Source: BTRG01 sp036986275
GTDB lineage: Bacteria > Pseudomonadota > Gammaproteobacteria > Acidiferrobacterales > SZUA-150
NCBI GenBank assembly: GCA_036986275.1
Contig: BTRG01000022.1
Span: 1 to 33,176, forward strand
Direction of reading: 5' to 3'
Length of the DNA: 33,176 nucleotides
How positions within the stretch are numbered: the stretch's first letter is position 1; each line of letters begins with the position of its first letter. Positions 17,487 through 26,000 of this stretch are shown one piece after another. The position numbers and the translations under genes are program-made. A model generated the notes under the pieces. The model was not told the origin of the DNA and ran no database searches. It saw only the letters and a program-made list of their open reading frames with translations.

Positions 17487-17810
17487 CTAGACGTTAAAAC
17501 TCTCACCACATCCACATTCATCTTTAACGTTGGGGTTGCTAAACTTAAACCCCTCATTCAGACCTTCTTTAGAAAAATCCAGTTCAGTGCCATCCAGATA
17601 CACCAGGCTCTTGGGGTCGACAAAAACCTTGACGCCATGACATTCGTAGGTCAAATCGTCAGGTTCAATCTTATCCGCGAATTCCAGAACATAAGCCATG
17701 CCGGAACAGCCTGAGGTGCGCACACCCAGACGCAGACCTTCGCCGTGGCCACGCCCTTGCAGACTTTGGCGTACATGCTCGGCGGCCTTTTCTGTCAATG
17801 ATATGCCCAT
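17487..17810 (-). CDS. iscA: A-type Fe-S carrier IscA
   Basis: A-type carrier that accepts or passes on Fe-S clusters and binds iron. 107 residues, identical in length to E. coli IscA. The three conserved cysteines C35 (TSGCSGMAY), C99 and C101 (CGCGESF) are present. ATG at 17810; 20 bp after iscU. Confidence 0.98.
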   Translation of the reverse strand: MGISLTEKAAEHVRQSLQGRGHGEGLRLGVRTSGCSGMAYVLEFADKIEPDDLTYECHGVKVFVDPKSLVYLDGTELDFSKEGLNEGFKFSNPNVKDECGCGESFNV

Positions 17811-17830
17811 TTTTACTCTATTTTTAATCC

Positions 17831-18229
17831 TTACGCGGCATCACTGTTGGAGGCCTGCTTATCTTGGTAGTCCTCAATAGCGGCCTTGATGGCATCTTCA
17901 GCCAGCACCGAGCAATGCACTTTCACGGGCGGTAGAGCCAATTCCTCGGCAATATCAGAATTCTTGATCTGGCCGGCTTCTTCCAGGGTCTTGCCCTTGA
18001 CCCACTCTGTCACCAGGGAGCTTGACGCTATGGCCGATCCACAACCGTATGTCTTGAAACGCGCATCTTCGATCACGCCATCCCCATTGACTTTGAGCTG
18101 CAACTTCATCACGTCACCGCATGCGGGCGCACCCACCATGCCGGTACCCACGGAGATATCGTTTTTCTCGAAAGAACCCACGTTACGTGGATTCTCATAG
18201 TGATCCAGTACTTTTTCGCTATATGCCAT
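17831..18229 (-). CDS. iscU: Fe-S cluster scaffold protein IscU
   Basis: Scaffold on which [2Fe-2S] and [4Fe-4S] clusters are built from sulfur supplied by IscS. 132 residues from ATG 18229, with GGAG 6 nt upstream. An upstream in-frame ATG at 18244 would add five residues not found in IscU. Ligands C37, D39, C63 and C106, with H105 beside the last, and the HscA-recognised LPPVK at 99-103 are all seen. A short Ser/Asp tail follows. The 47-bp gap to iscS contains no obvious control site. Confidence 0.98.
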   Translation of the reverse strand: MAYSEKVLDHYENPRNVGSFEKNDISVGTGMVGAPACGDVMKLQLKVNGDGVIEDARFKTYGCGSAIASSSLVTEWVKGKTLEEAGQIKNSDIAEELALPPVKVHCSVLAEDAIKAAIEDYQDKQASNSDAA

Positions 18230-18276
18230 GATTAGTCTCCACAAAATATCTCATTTTAACAATGGCTGCCTTAAGT

Positions 18277-19491
18277 CTAGTGGGCCGCCCATTGTACATT
18301 ATCCAGATCAATCCCCTCTTTATACATATCCCATAATGGCGACAGTTGGCGCAACTTGTCGATCTTGGCCTTTACCAGCTCGATCGCATGATCCACGTCC
18401 TCTTCCGTCGTAAATCGACCCATAGTAAAACGTATTGAGCTATGCGCCAATTCGTCACTGCGCCCCAGTGCACGCAACACATAAGAAGGCTCCAGACTGG
18501 CCGAGGTGCAGGCAGAGCCTGATGATACCGCCAGATTTTTCAGCGCCATGATCAGTGATTCGCCCTCGACATAATTAAAGCTGATATTCAGGTTACCCGG
18601 TACACGGTGATCCAGGTCGCCATTAATATAAACTTCTTCAATATCCTCCAGCCCGTCCAGCAAGCGATCACGCAGACCACGCAGCCTCTCGGCCTCGGTC
18701 GCCATTTCTTCCTTGGCAATACGAAAGGCCTCACCCATACCAACGATCTGATGGACCGCCAGGGTGCCCGAACGCATACCGCGTTCATGACCGCCACCGT
18801 GTATTTGCGCCTGCAGGCGTATTCGTGGCTTACGACGCACATACAAGACACCTATCCCCTTGGGGCCATAAACCTTGTGTGCAGACAAAGACATCAGATC
18901 CACATGCATCGCATCAACATCAATATCAATCTTGCCGGCACTCTGAGCGGCATCACAGTGAAAAATAATATTTTTCGACCGGGCCAGCTTGCCTATCGCT
19001 GCGATGTCCTGGATCACACCGATCTCATTATTCACATGCATAATGGATACCAGAATAGTCTCCGGTCTCATCGCCGCATCCAGCTTGCCCAGATCCACCA
19101 ACCCATTGGCTTCAGGATCAAGATAGGTCACCTCGAAGCCTTCGCGCTCCAACTGACGGCAGGTATCCAGCACGGCCTTATGTTCGGTCTTTACCGTAAC
19201 AATATGATTACCGCGTTTCTTGTAAAAATGTGCGGCGCCTTTAATAGCCAGATTGTTGGATTCCGTGGCACCCGAGGTCCAGACGATTTCCCTGGGATTG
19301 GCGCAGATCAAGCTGGCAACCTGCTCCCGGGCCCGCTCCACGGCCGCCTCTGCATTCCAGCCATAAGGATGGGAGCGGGAAGCCGGGTTGCCGAATTCTC
19401 CATCCATAGTCAGGTACTGGCATAACTTCTCAGCCACCCTGGGATCGCAAGGTGTTGTGGCTGAATAGTCCAGATAAATCGGTTTACTCAT
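18277..19491 (-). CDS. iscS: Cysteine desulfurase IscS
   Basis: PLP enzyme that takes sulfur from L-cysteine as a persulfide for Fe-S clusters, tRNA thiolation and other uses. 404 residues, as in E. coli. PLP lysine K206 (SAHKVYGP) and catalytic cysteine C328 (SSGSACTSASLEPSYVLRALG, shown by motif) sit at E. coli positions; the long flexible cysteine loop marks a group I enzyme. It ends in GIDLDNVQWAAH, the IscU-binding tail. Second of two desulfurase genes in this operon. Confidence 0.98.
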   Translation of the reverse strand: MSKPIYLDYSATTPCDPRVAEKLCQYLTMDGEFGNPASRSHPYGWNAEAAVERAREQVASLICANPREIVWTSGATESNNLAIKGAAHFYKKRGNHIVTVKTEHKAVLDTCRQLEREGFEVTYLDPEANGLVDLGKLDAAMRPETILVSIMHVNNEIGVIQDIAAIGKLARSKNIIFHCDAAQSAGKIDIDVDAMHVDLMSLSAHKVYGPKGIGVLYVRRKPRIRLQAQIHGGGHERGMRSGTLAVHQIVGMGEAFRIAKEEMATEAERLRGLRDRLLDGLEDIEEVYINGDLDHRVPGNLNISFNYVEGESLIMALKNLAVSSGSACTSASLEPSYVLRALGRSDELAHSSIRFTMGRFTTEEDVDHAIELVKAKIDKLRQLSPLWDMYKEGIDLDNVQWAAH

Positions 19492-19549
19492 TACTGTCTT
19501 GCTCCAATAAAACGGTGAGATAGCGGTCCTGATTCGTCATGCTCCAGAC

Positions 19550-20725
19550 CTAGGCCAGGGACCGCCTGTTTCCCGGCATGAGTTGCTGCAATTGCGCTGC
19601 CAGGGCCGTTAAAAATCGTTCTATGTCCTGCTCGGTATTGCCTTGTCCCAGGCTAACTCTCAATGCCGCCTGCGCCATATCCGGCGCATATCCCATCGCT
19701 GCCAACACCGAACTGCCCACCGCCTTATGGCTGCCACAAGCCGAACCGCTGGAGACGGCAAAACCGGCACGGTCAAGCTTATTCACCAGCATTTCGGCAT
19801 CTACTCCCGGGATGATGAAACACACCGTATTTGGCAGACGCTCTGCGTCTTGCGCCACCACTTCAATCCCTGTCACTGCCAACAGGCCCCGCTCAAGCTG
19901 CTGACGCAATGTTCGTAAACGCCGGCCTTCTGTTTGCAGATGTTGTTGCGCTGCCATGGCAGCCACACCAAAACCGACAATGCCGGCAACATTCTCGGTA
20001 CCTGAACGATAGCCTTTTTCATGGCCACCACCGTGCAGCAGCGGCTCCAATGTTAAAGACTTGTCCACGATCAACGCCCCTACACCCTTGGGGCCCCCCA
20101 ACTTATGTGCGGACACACTCATTAACTGTACACCTGAGCCGGCAAAATCTATCTCCACCTTGCCTGCCGCTTGCACGGCATCACTGTGCATCACCGCACC
20201 TTGCGCCTGTGCCCACTCTGCAAGGGCAGGGATATCTTCAATCACGCCGGTCTCATTATTGGCCCACATCACCGACACCATGGCAGGCGCCTGAGCCAAG
20301 GTTGACTGTGTTTGCGCCAGAAGCACACGACCTCGGTTCTCAACGACGGTCTTTTCCAGCAACCACCCCCTGTGAGACAACGCCACAGCGGTCTCCTGCA
20401 CCGAGGCATGCTCTGTCGCGCCCACTAACAGCAGGCCGGCGGGATGGTATCCGGCCATGCCTTTTAAGGCGAGGTTATTTGCCTCGGTACCACCACTGGT
20501 AAACACCACCTGGCTGGCATGGGCCCCCACCAGCTCAGCAACCTGGTCGCGCGCCTGCTCTACAGCCGCCCGCGCCATTCGTCCGCTACGATGCATGCTG
20601 GAAGGATTGCCTGTCACACCTTGCCAATACGGCGCCATCGCCTCTTTCACTACCGGAAGTAGTGGCGTGGTCGCATTATGATCCAGATAAGTGAAAGTCA
20701 CTCCAGCACCTCGGATCACACTCAA
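19550..20725 (-). CDS. Second cysteine desulfurase, NifS/IscS type, inside the isc operon
   Basis: 391-residue PLP-dependent desulfurase, clearly distinct from the neighbouring IscS. YLDHNATTP opens the fold. PLP lysine K208 lies in SVSAHKLGGPKG, and catalytic cysteine C330 in SSGSACGSHKAVGSSVLAAMG. The extended cysteine loop makes it group I, but it lacks the IscS IscU-binding C-terminus and ends QLQQLMPGNRRSLA. TTG at 20725 is 3 bp after the iscR stop; GTG at 20701 would start the product MTFTYLDHN and fits the family equally well. Control by IscR and use in Fe-S assembly are inferred from position. NifS or a dedicated thiolation desulfurase are alternatives. No nif genes are nearby. Confidence 0.94.
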   Translation of the reverse strand: MSVIRGAGVTFTYLDHNATTPLLPVVKEAMAPYWQGVTGNPSSMHRSGRMARAAVEQARDQVAELVGAHASQVVFTSGGTEANNLALKGMAGYHPAGLLLVGATEHASVQETAVALSHRGWLLEKTVVENRGRVLLAQTQSTLAQAPAMVSVMWANNETGVIEDIPALAEWAQAQGAVMHSDAVQAAGKVEIDFAGSGVQLMSVSAHKLGGPKGVGALIVDKSLTLEPLLHGGGHEKGYRSGTENVAGIVGFGVAAMAAQQHLQTEGRRLRTLRQQLERGLLAVTGIEVVAQDAERLPNTVCFIIPGVDAEMLVNKLDRAGFAVSSGSACGSHKAVGSSVLAAMGYAPDMAQAALRVSLGQGNTEQDIERFLTALAAQLQQLMPGNRRSLA

Positions 20726-20728
20726 TAA

Positions 20729-21187
20729 TCAGTTCGTAATGGCGGCCCGTGAAACACCCTGCTGATGCTCAGCAACTTGCTGTACATGGGGCTGATCCAC
20801 CAGGTCTGCCAAGGTAATACCGCTGAGAAAACCATGAATTCTGGCACTCAACTCTTGCCACAATTCATGCGTCAGACAACCATACTCGCCTTCACAATTT
20901 CGCTCACCCTTGCACTTTCGGACATCAATATTCTCGTTGATAGCAATTACAATAGCGGCCACGGAAATCTCGCCGGGTTCTTTGGCAAGGTTATAACCGC
21001 CACCGGGTCCGCGTACACTGTCCACCAGATTATTGCGTCGTAATTTTGCAAACAACTGCTCGAGATAAGACAAGGATATCCCCTGACGACGGGCAATATC
21101 CGCCAACGTGACCACGCCCTGGTCATAATGCAGGGCCAGGTCCAGCATCGCCGTGACCGCGTAGCGGCCCTTCGTAGTCAGTTTCAT
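20729..21187 (-). CDS. iscR: Fe-S responsive transcription regulator IscR
   Basis: Rrf2-family [2Fe-2S] regulator that represses isc when holo. 152 residues. Winged helix at about 1-80, with the opening MKLTTKGRYAVTAMLDLA and recognition region ISLSYLEQLFAKLRRNNLV. Cluster ligands C92, C98, C104 and H107 match E. coli exactly. ATG at 21187 with AAGGTGA upstream. First gene of the isc operon. The IscR type 1 site in its promoter implies autorepression. Confidence 0.98.
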   Translation of the reverse strand: MKLTTKGRYAVTAMLDLALHYDQGVVTLADIARRQGISLSYLEQLFAKLRRNNLVDSVRGPGGGYNLAKEPGEISVAAIVIAINENIDVRKCKGERNCEGEYGCLTHELWQELSARIHGFLSGITLADLVDQPHVQQVAEHQQGVSRAAITN

Positions 21188-21224
21188 AACATGGTCACCT
21201 TTGCATTACTCTAAACATAGAGCT

Positions 21225-21252
21225 AGTTTACATACCCGACAAAATCAGTCAA
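21225..21252 (-). promoter_or_regulatory. iscR operon promoter
   Basis: Reading leftward: TTGACT (21252-21247), a 16-bp spacer and TAAACT (21230-21225). This puts the start of transcription about 30 nt before the iscR ATG. The -35 lies within the IscR site, so a bound repressor would exclude RNA polymerase. Confidence 0.7.
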
Positions 21253-21256
21253 GAAT
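21232..21256. promoter_or_regulatory. IscR type 1 binding site
   Basis: The 25 bases read leftward from 21256 match the type 1 IscR consensus ATASYYGACTRWWWYAGTCRRSTAT (as I recall it from E. coli) at 23 of 25 positions; the mismatches are at positions 3 and 16. The half-site TTGACT overlaps the -35 box. E. coli has the same arrangement in its iscR promoter. Confidence 0.82.
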
Positions 21257-21536
21257 CAATCACCCAAGGAAAGTCTGATTAATTCAGGCCTTCCTGTGGC
21301 ACACGACTCCATGGATGAAGGAATTAGGGCAAGTCGCTCTCACAAATCCCTGTGTTTCGCGGCACTTGGGCTTCCTGTCCATCGCGCATGGAACAGTTGC
21401 CAAAAGATATGCCACCCTTCAGCGACTACAAGTCATTGAATAATGAAGGAAAGAGAAAACCATTTTCTCTTTCCATGCCCTGAAAATTCCCGGACAGAGT
21501 TATTCAGAGTCTCCCTTAGCACCCTAAGGGTTAATA
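21257..21536. other. Intergenic region between iscR promoter and cysE, with two hairpins
   Basis: 280 bp without a supported gene. It holds a perfect 12-bp inverted repeat GGAAAGAGAAAA / TTTTCTCTTTCC with a 3-nt loop (21448-21474). A 7-bp one, CCCTTAG / CTAAGGG with a 4-nt loop, lies just past the cysE stop (21513-21530). Neither has a clear T-run in the leftward direction, so intrinsic termination of trmJ-cysE is uncertain. A 42-codon reading from 21311 lacks a ribosome binding site. Confidence 0.5.
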
Positions 21537-22310
21537 CTATGACAGGTTTCCCTTTTTATCATCGTCATTTTCCAGATGCGGGATATCCAGTTCCGGTAAT
21601 TCGGGTGGTGTGACGTCAAAACCGGCGTGTTTCATTGCCTGGCACATCAATTCCATACGCTCATCCACCACTTGCATATGATCCAGCATGCAATCGATAG
21701 CATGGGCGACGGGATCCGGCATATCGGGACTTTGACCATAGGCATCAAATCCTATTTTTCGCGCCATGGCCTCGCGCATCCTGGACTTGCCTTCATCACG
21801 CGCTACCACCACGCGACCGGGTATACCTACCACCGTGGCATCGGCGGGCACCGACCTGACCACCACGGAATTGGACCCGATGCGAGCGTTATCACCCACA
21901 GTGATGGGGCCGAGGACCTTGGCTCCTGCCCCGATGACAACATTATTGCCCAAGGTAGGGTGACGCTTTTCCTTTTTCCAAGTTGTCCCCCCGAGGGTCA
22001 CGCCATGATACAAGGTACAATCATCCCCAATTTCGGCGGTCTCACCGATGACCACACCCATACCATGGTCGATGAAAAAGCGCTTACCGATTTGCGCCCC
22101 CGGGTGGATTTCTATCCCGGTTAGCCAACGACTGAATTGGGAAAGCAGGCGCGCCAACAACAAAAAACGCCAATGCCACAAGCGATGCGCCACACGATGG
22201 GCCGCCAGGGCATGCAAACCGGGATAGGCCGTTACCACTTCCCAGCTGGATCGGGCCGCTGGATCACGCTCTTGCACGATACGAATATACGCACGTATAG
22301 CTTGAATCAT
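21537..22310 (-). CDS. cysE: Serine O-acetyltransferase CysE
   Basis: Acetylates serine to O-acetylserine, the acceptor for sulfide in cysteine synthesis. 257 residues, shorter at the N-terminus than E. coli CysE and resembling the truncated type found next to isc or nif genes. The left-handed beta-helix (about 65-185) shows hexapeptide repeats (IGKRFF, IGETAEIGDD, IGAGAKVLGP). Catalytic D81-H82 lies in the DHGMGVVIGET motif. The C-terminal tail is acidic (ENDDDKKGNLS). 24 bp after trmJ; upstream of isc, so cysteine supply and its use sit side by side. Confidence 0.95.
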   Translation of the reverse strand: MIQAIRAYIRIVQERDPAARSSWEVVTAYPGLHALAAHRVAHRLWHWRFLLLARLLSQFSRWLTGIEIHPGAQIGKRFFIDHGMGVVIGETAEIGDDCTLYHGVTLGGTTWKKEKRHPTLGNNVVIGAGAKVLGPITVGDNARIGSNSVVVRSVPADATVVGIPGRVVVARDEGKSRMREAMARKIGFDAYGQSPDMPDPVAHAIDCMLDHMQVVDERMELMCQAMKHAGFDVTPPELPELDIPHLENDDDKKGNLS

Positions 22311-22334
22311 TTCTAAATCCTTAAAAAAATTAAG

Positions 22335-23072
22335 TCATTCGCTATCCAGTTTGTCAAGTCTGGATGATTGTTCCTGCACCGCCGATAAAATGCCGCGCAG
22401 TATATTCAATTCTCGTATACCCATGTGCGCACGGTAGAACAATCGATACAAGCGCCGCATGAGTTTGCGCGGATACTGAGGATCTAAAAAGCCAATATCT
22501 ATAAGGACTCGTTCGAGATGTTCATACAGCCCTCTCATTTCTTCATGCGTCACGGCGCGCTCCGGGTTTCGCCCGATTTCTGGTATCGAATACGCGCCTT
22601 GGGCGCGACGAATAACATACGCCAGGATCTGCACCGCTGAAGCCACATTCAATGAGGTGTAGTCGGGATTGGTCGGGATATTGATCAGATACTGGCAACG
22701 GTCCAACTCCTCGTTGGTCAGGCCTGTGCGTTCCCGTCCCAACACCACTGCCACCTGACATCGCGTGGAGGCGACAATAATTTTTTGTGCCGCCGCTTCC
22801 GGATCAAGTACAGGATAATCCACATGGCGTGAGCGGGCACTGGCGCCGAAGACCAAGGCACAAGGCGCCAATGCCTCATCGAGAGAACGGTGTATACGTG
22901 CGGATGCCAGCACATCTTCAGCCCCTACGGAGCGAGAATGCGCAATCTCGCTTGGAAAGTCCTCAGGGTTCACCAAATCCAGCTCGGCCAGGCCCATGGT
23001 TTTCAGTGCCCGGGCCGCTGCACCAATATTCCCAGGATGGGTAGTATTGACCAATACAAATCGTATCGTCAC
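22335..23072 (-). CDS. trmJ: tRNA (cytidine/uridine-32-2'-O)-methyltransferase TrmJ
   Basis: SPOUT-class SAM methyltransferase modifying position 32 of several tRNAs. 245 residues (E. coli 246). Motifs: FVLVNTTHPGNIGAAARALK at the start, VVLGRERTGLTNEEL in the knot, and IPTNPDYTSLNVASAVQIL. A C-terminal helical extension (about 165-245) ends with the conserved ELNILRGIL. GTG start at 23072. Divergent from suhB across 120 bp, as in E. coli. Confidence 0.96.
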   Translation of the reverse strand: MTIRFVLVNTTHPGNIGAAARALKTMGLAELDLVNPEDFPSEIAHSRSVGAEDVLASARIHRSLDEALAPCALVFGASARSRHVDYPVLDPEAAAQKIIVASTRCQVAVVLGRERTGLTNEELDRCQYLINIPTNPDYTSLNVASAVQILAYVIRRAQGAYSIPEIGRNPERAVTHEEMRGLYEHLERVLIDIGFLDPQYPRKLMRRLYRLFYRAHMGIRELNILRGILSAVQEQSSRLDKLDSE

Positions 23073-23192
23073 CGCTCTTTTCCAGTGCTGTTAATAAAAT
23101 CAATAATCGGCAAAACCGCCGGGGTTTCCTTAAATGGCGCCCGACTATACAATGCGCGCCGTTTGATTCACATACACCCACCGGAGCACCGC

Positions 23193-23990
23193 ATGCACCC
23201 ATTATTGAATACGGCCATCAAGGCTGCACGCCGCGCCGGCTCCATTATTTTACGTTATGCCGATCAACTGGACCGGCTGGACGTGGAAACCAAAGGCCGC
23301 AACGACTTTGTGACCGCGGTCGACCGTGCCGCCGAAGACGAGATTCTCTCCCATATAAAAAAGGCCTATCCCGACCACGCCATCCTGGCTGAAGAAAGTG
23401 GCCTCCAGGAGGGCTCTGATTATCGCTGGATCATAGACCCCCTGGATGGCACCACCAATTTTCTGCATGGCTATCCACAATACGCAGTCTCGATTGCCGT
23501 CACACACAAAGATCAACTGGATCAGGCCGTGGTTTATGACCCGCTGCGAGATGAACTCTTCACCGCTTCAAGGGGTGTGGGCGCGCAACTCAATGACCGC
23601 CGCATACGCGTCAGTCAAACAAAGAGCATGGAGAGAGCGCTACTCGGGACAGGCTTCCCCTTCAAGGCACAAGAACATCTCGAGGTCTGGATCGATTGCT
23701 TTCGTGACCTGATCCAGGAATGCAGTGGTATACGCCGCGCCGGTTCCGCCGCATTGGATCTGGCGCATGTCGCCTGCGGTCGCCTGGACGGATTCTGGGA
23801 AATAGGACTCAAACCATGGGATATGGCCGCCGGCGCCTTGCTGATCCAGGAGGCCGGTGGTGTGATCAGTGATTTCGGTGGAGGTCATAAATATCTGACA
23901 AGCGGCAATATTATCTGTGCCAATCTACAGCTGCATGAAACGCTAAGAGCGCGCATCACACGGCATCTGGACCAGAAGCTAAAAGTCTAA
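23193..23990 (+). CDS. suhB: Inositol-1-monophosphatase / transcription factor SuhB
   Basis: Mg-dependent inositol monophosphatase fold; in E. coli SuhB is better known as part of the rRNA antitermination complex. 265 residues from ATG 23193 (MHPLLNTAIKAARRAG); longer readings start inside the divergent trmJ. Metal-binding motifs are present: AEESG (E67, E68), DPLDGTTNF (82-90) and KPWDMAAG. TACAAT at 23148-23153 is a possible -10 with a poor -35. The stop codon directly abuts that of the convergent gene. Confidence 0.96.
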   Translation: MHPLLNTAIKAARRAGSIILRYADQLDRLDVETKGRNDFVTAVDRAAEDEILSHIKKAYPDHAILAEESGLQEGSDYRWIIDPLDGTTNFLHGYPQYAVSIAVTHKDQLDQAVVYDPLRDELFTASRGVGAQLNDRRIRVSQTKSMERALLGTGFPFKAQEHLEVWIDCFRDLIQECSGIRRAGSAALDLAHVACGRLDGFWEIGLKPWDMAAGALLIQEAGGVISDFGGGHKYLTSGNIICANLQLHETLRARITRHLDQKLKV

Positions 23991-25736
23991 TCATTCGAGA
24001 TTGATCTGTGCGTCCATCGTACGATCACCGTGACTCGCCAGATCGGCAAACACGATATATTCAAATGATCCGGTGTGCTCCAAGACCTCTATTGGCTTGA
24101 TTTGTCGCGGTTGACCATCCACCTCGGCCAGGAGTAGTGGGGCATCGTCCTGGCCTGCCCCTCTGGGAATGATTAATGAAGCCGGTCGTTTAATGGCGTG
24201 CTGCGGCGCCAGCAACAGTGCCTGCATATAAGCCGACCCAGAGCCCCCCTCCATGCGTCTCACGGCAACCGGCGCAACTGAAGGCGACAGCATCTCCACC
24301 CCCATCTCAATATCGTTGCGACTGGGTGTCTTCAGCCAACGTATCACACCAACACGCCAGCTATCAGATTCGCTCACATCCTGTATGCCCAGCAATTCAC
24401 CCACACGCAGCCGTGTGCCCCGAGCTGTCCGTGATGCCAACAACAACCCGCTCATACTTTCATCGCGAATTTGCCAGCGATCCACACGGTAGACTTCTCC
24501 GGCAGCCAACAGGGAATCGGCCAGGCTGGCGCCTTCTTCTGCCTCGGCATCATCGTGTCCAGCGGCAAGATCTATATAGGTTTCATCCATGGATTTTTCG
24601 CGCTGCGTGGATACGAACTCATCCAAATCAAGACCGGGTTCCAAATTTGCCGGGCTGTCGGTCTGGTCTGGCGGGGAAAAGGATTCCTGACCGCTGACAA
24701 AGAAATGCAGGGCATTTATCCCCAGTGCGACAAAACAATGGCCCTTGCGTTTTTTGCGGGAACCCTGACGACGCACCCCCAAACCCCAAAAACGTACCAT
24801 CCGGCGCAAGATATCCAGACAGGCGTTGTCCAGGCACTCCATGCCCATATCCAGCGACTGCGCGGGCTCACCTTTCTTCAGCTTATTGATAAATGACTGG
24901 GCGCGCCGGGCCAGACCCAATGCATCCAGTGTCCGCAAGTGGCTAGAGGACTTCAGGCTGACATCCTTAGGGAAAGGAGACGGTGGCGCATCCACGCTCA
25001 AGTCTAACAAAAAGTGTCCAGCGGGATTGCTGACCGCCAGCTCATTATGCAGATGGCTTTCATCCACCCAACGTTGCAGGAATCGATCGACGCGGCGACA
25101 TTCAGTTTCCGGCAACTGGTAGGGATTTGCCAACCCCAGGAACAACACACGCAAATAGCGGCTCAATGCGCGGGGATGGGTGTCACTTTCGGCCTCACCA
25201 AACCATTTATTCGTCTCGCCATAGGTATAGAGGGCATGGAGTTCTCGCCACACACCGCGCGGACACGCCATATAGGCCTGGTAGGAACGGCACAGCACTT
25301 CACCCAGATAATGAATGGCCCATTCCAAGGCCCTGGCGTTGGTCTGGCGCTTGCCCCACATAAACCGTACGCGCTCAATATCACGTAATACCAGCTTGTA
25401 GCCATGCGCCATTTCCATTTGCAACTGACGCACGAATTCCACCACTTGGCGTTTTTGCGGTGTCACCGGCAAGACATTATTCTGGGTCGGCGGTTGCAGG
25501 GCGTTAGAGATAACGCCGACGGAATCGCGATAGAGCTGCATCAACTTTAATCGGGTTTGTACCGGCAACTCCAGGCGATTCAAGGTGTATAGGGCCTGAT
25601 AGACCTCTCGCGCCGCCGCGACACTGTCGGCCATGGGCAGACTCCCCAACCAGACCTTTAAATCGTTGGGCTGGGTCTCGGTGACCCAGGCCGAGACGCG
25701 TTTACGGGGAAAACTGATGGGAAGATCTGTTAGCAT
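23991..25736 (-). CDS. Large protein with C-terminal PilZ-like domain
   Basis: 581 residues, no signal peptide or membrane segment, so cytoplasmic. About residues 35-345 are mostly helical with no family I can name. An acidic, poorly ordered linker (about 350-405, rich in Asp/Glu/Ser) follows, then a PilZ-like beta domain (about 411-485) with DESMSG (D-x-S-x-x-G, 425-430), LRVGELLGIQD and WRVGVIRWLK. In canonical c-di-GMP binders an RxxxR motif lies well upstream of DxSxxG. Here RWQIR abuts it, so nucleotide binding is doubtful. About 95 further residues end the protein. Its stop touches that of suhB. Start ATG at 25736. A c-di-GMP effector or a degenerate PilZ scaffold are both possible. Confidence 0.75.
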   Translation of the reverse strand: MLTDLPISFPRKRVSAWVTETQPNDLKVWLGSLPMADSVAAAREVYQALYTLNRLELPVQTRLKLMQLYRDSVGVISNALQPPTQNNVLPVTPQKRQVVEFVRQLQMEMAHGYKLVLRDIERVRFMWGKRQTNARALEWAIHYLGEVLCRSYQAYMACPRGVWRELHALYTYGETNKWFGEAESDTHPRALSRYLRVLFLGLANPYQLPETECRRVDRFLQRWVDESHLHNELAVSNPAGHFLLDLSVDAPPSPFPKDVSLKSSSHLRTLDALGLARRAQSFINKLKKGEPAQSLDMGMECLDNACLDILRRMVRFWGLGVRRQGSRKKRKGHCFVALGINALHFFVSGQESFSPPDQTDSPANLEPGLDLDEFVSTQREKSMDETYIDLAAGHDDAEAEEGASLADSLLAAGEVYRVDRWQIRDESMSGLLLASRTARGTRLRVGELLGIQDVSESDSWRVGVIRWLKTPSRNDIEMGVEMLSPSVAPVAVRRMEGGSGSAYMQALLLAPQHAIKRPASLIIPRGAGQDDAPLLLAEVDGQPRQIKPIEVLEHTGSFEYIVFADLASHGDRTMDAQINLE

Positions 25737-25974
25737 TTCCAGGTCAATAGCGTATTTCTTATTTCATTTTATCCAACTATATCAACTAATTGATAAGCTT
25801 AGCTCAAGAAATCCCTGAATGATATGCGACACCGACCCTGGCCCGTAACCTTATTTTCCGCTTTTCCATAGAAATAGTACATATTTTATACGGAACAACC
25901 AGGTTTCAGCCGTTGCTGGCTTCCCATTCAGCGCGGTTGTATCATTCGTCCGGCAAAAAATGGCCTTCGATGTT

Positions 25975-25980
25975 TATAAT
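25975..25980 (+). promoter_or_regulatory. Candidate -10 box for fdxA
   Basis: A perfect TATAAT ends 20 bp before the fdxA ATG, with the ribosome binding site GGGGGAAAG between them. No good -35 is found at 16-18 bp, which would suit an activator-dependent promoter. The rest of 25737-26000 shows no other recognisable element. Confidence 0.45.
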
Positions 25981-26000
25981 CTGGTAGTGGGGGAAAGTTC

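Noticed and set aside
21311..21439. 42-codon rightward reading upstream of cysE
   Set aside because: No ribosome binding site, no recognisable product; likely chance.
22890..23192. 100-residue N-terminal extension of suhB
   Set aside because: Lies antisense to trmJ and its promoter region; ATG 23193 gives normal SuhB length.
23991..25736. RWQIR read as the RxxxR c-di-GMP motif of the PilZ-like domain
   Set aside because: It directly abuts DESMSG, whereas in canonical PilZ domains the two motifs are separated by a strand; probably coincidental.
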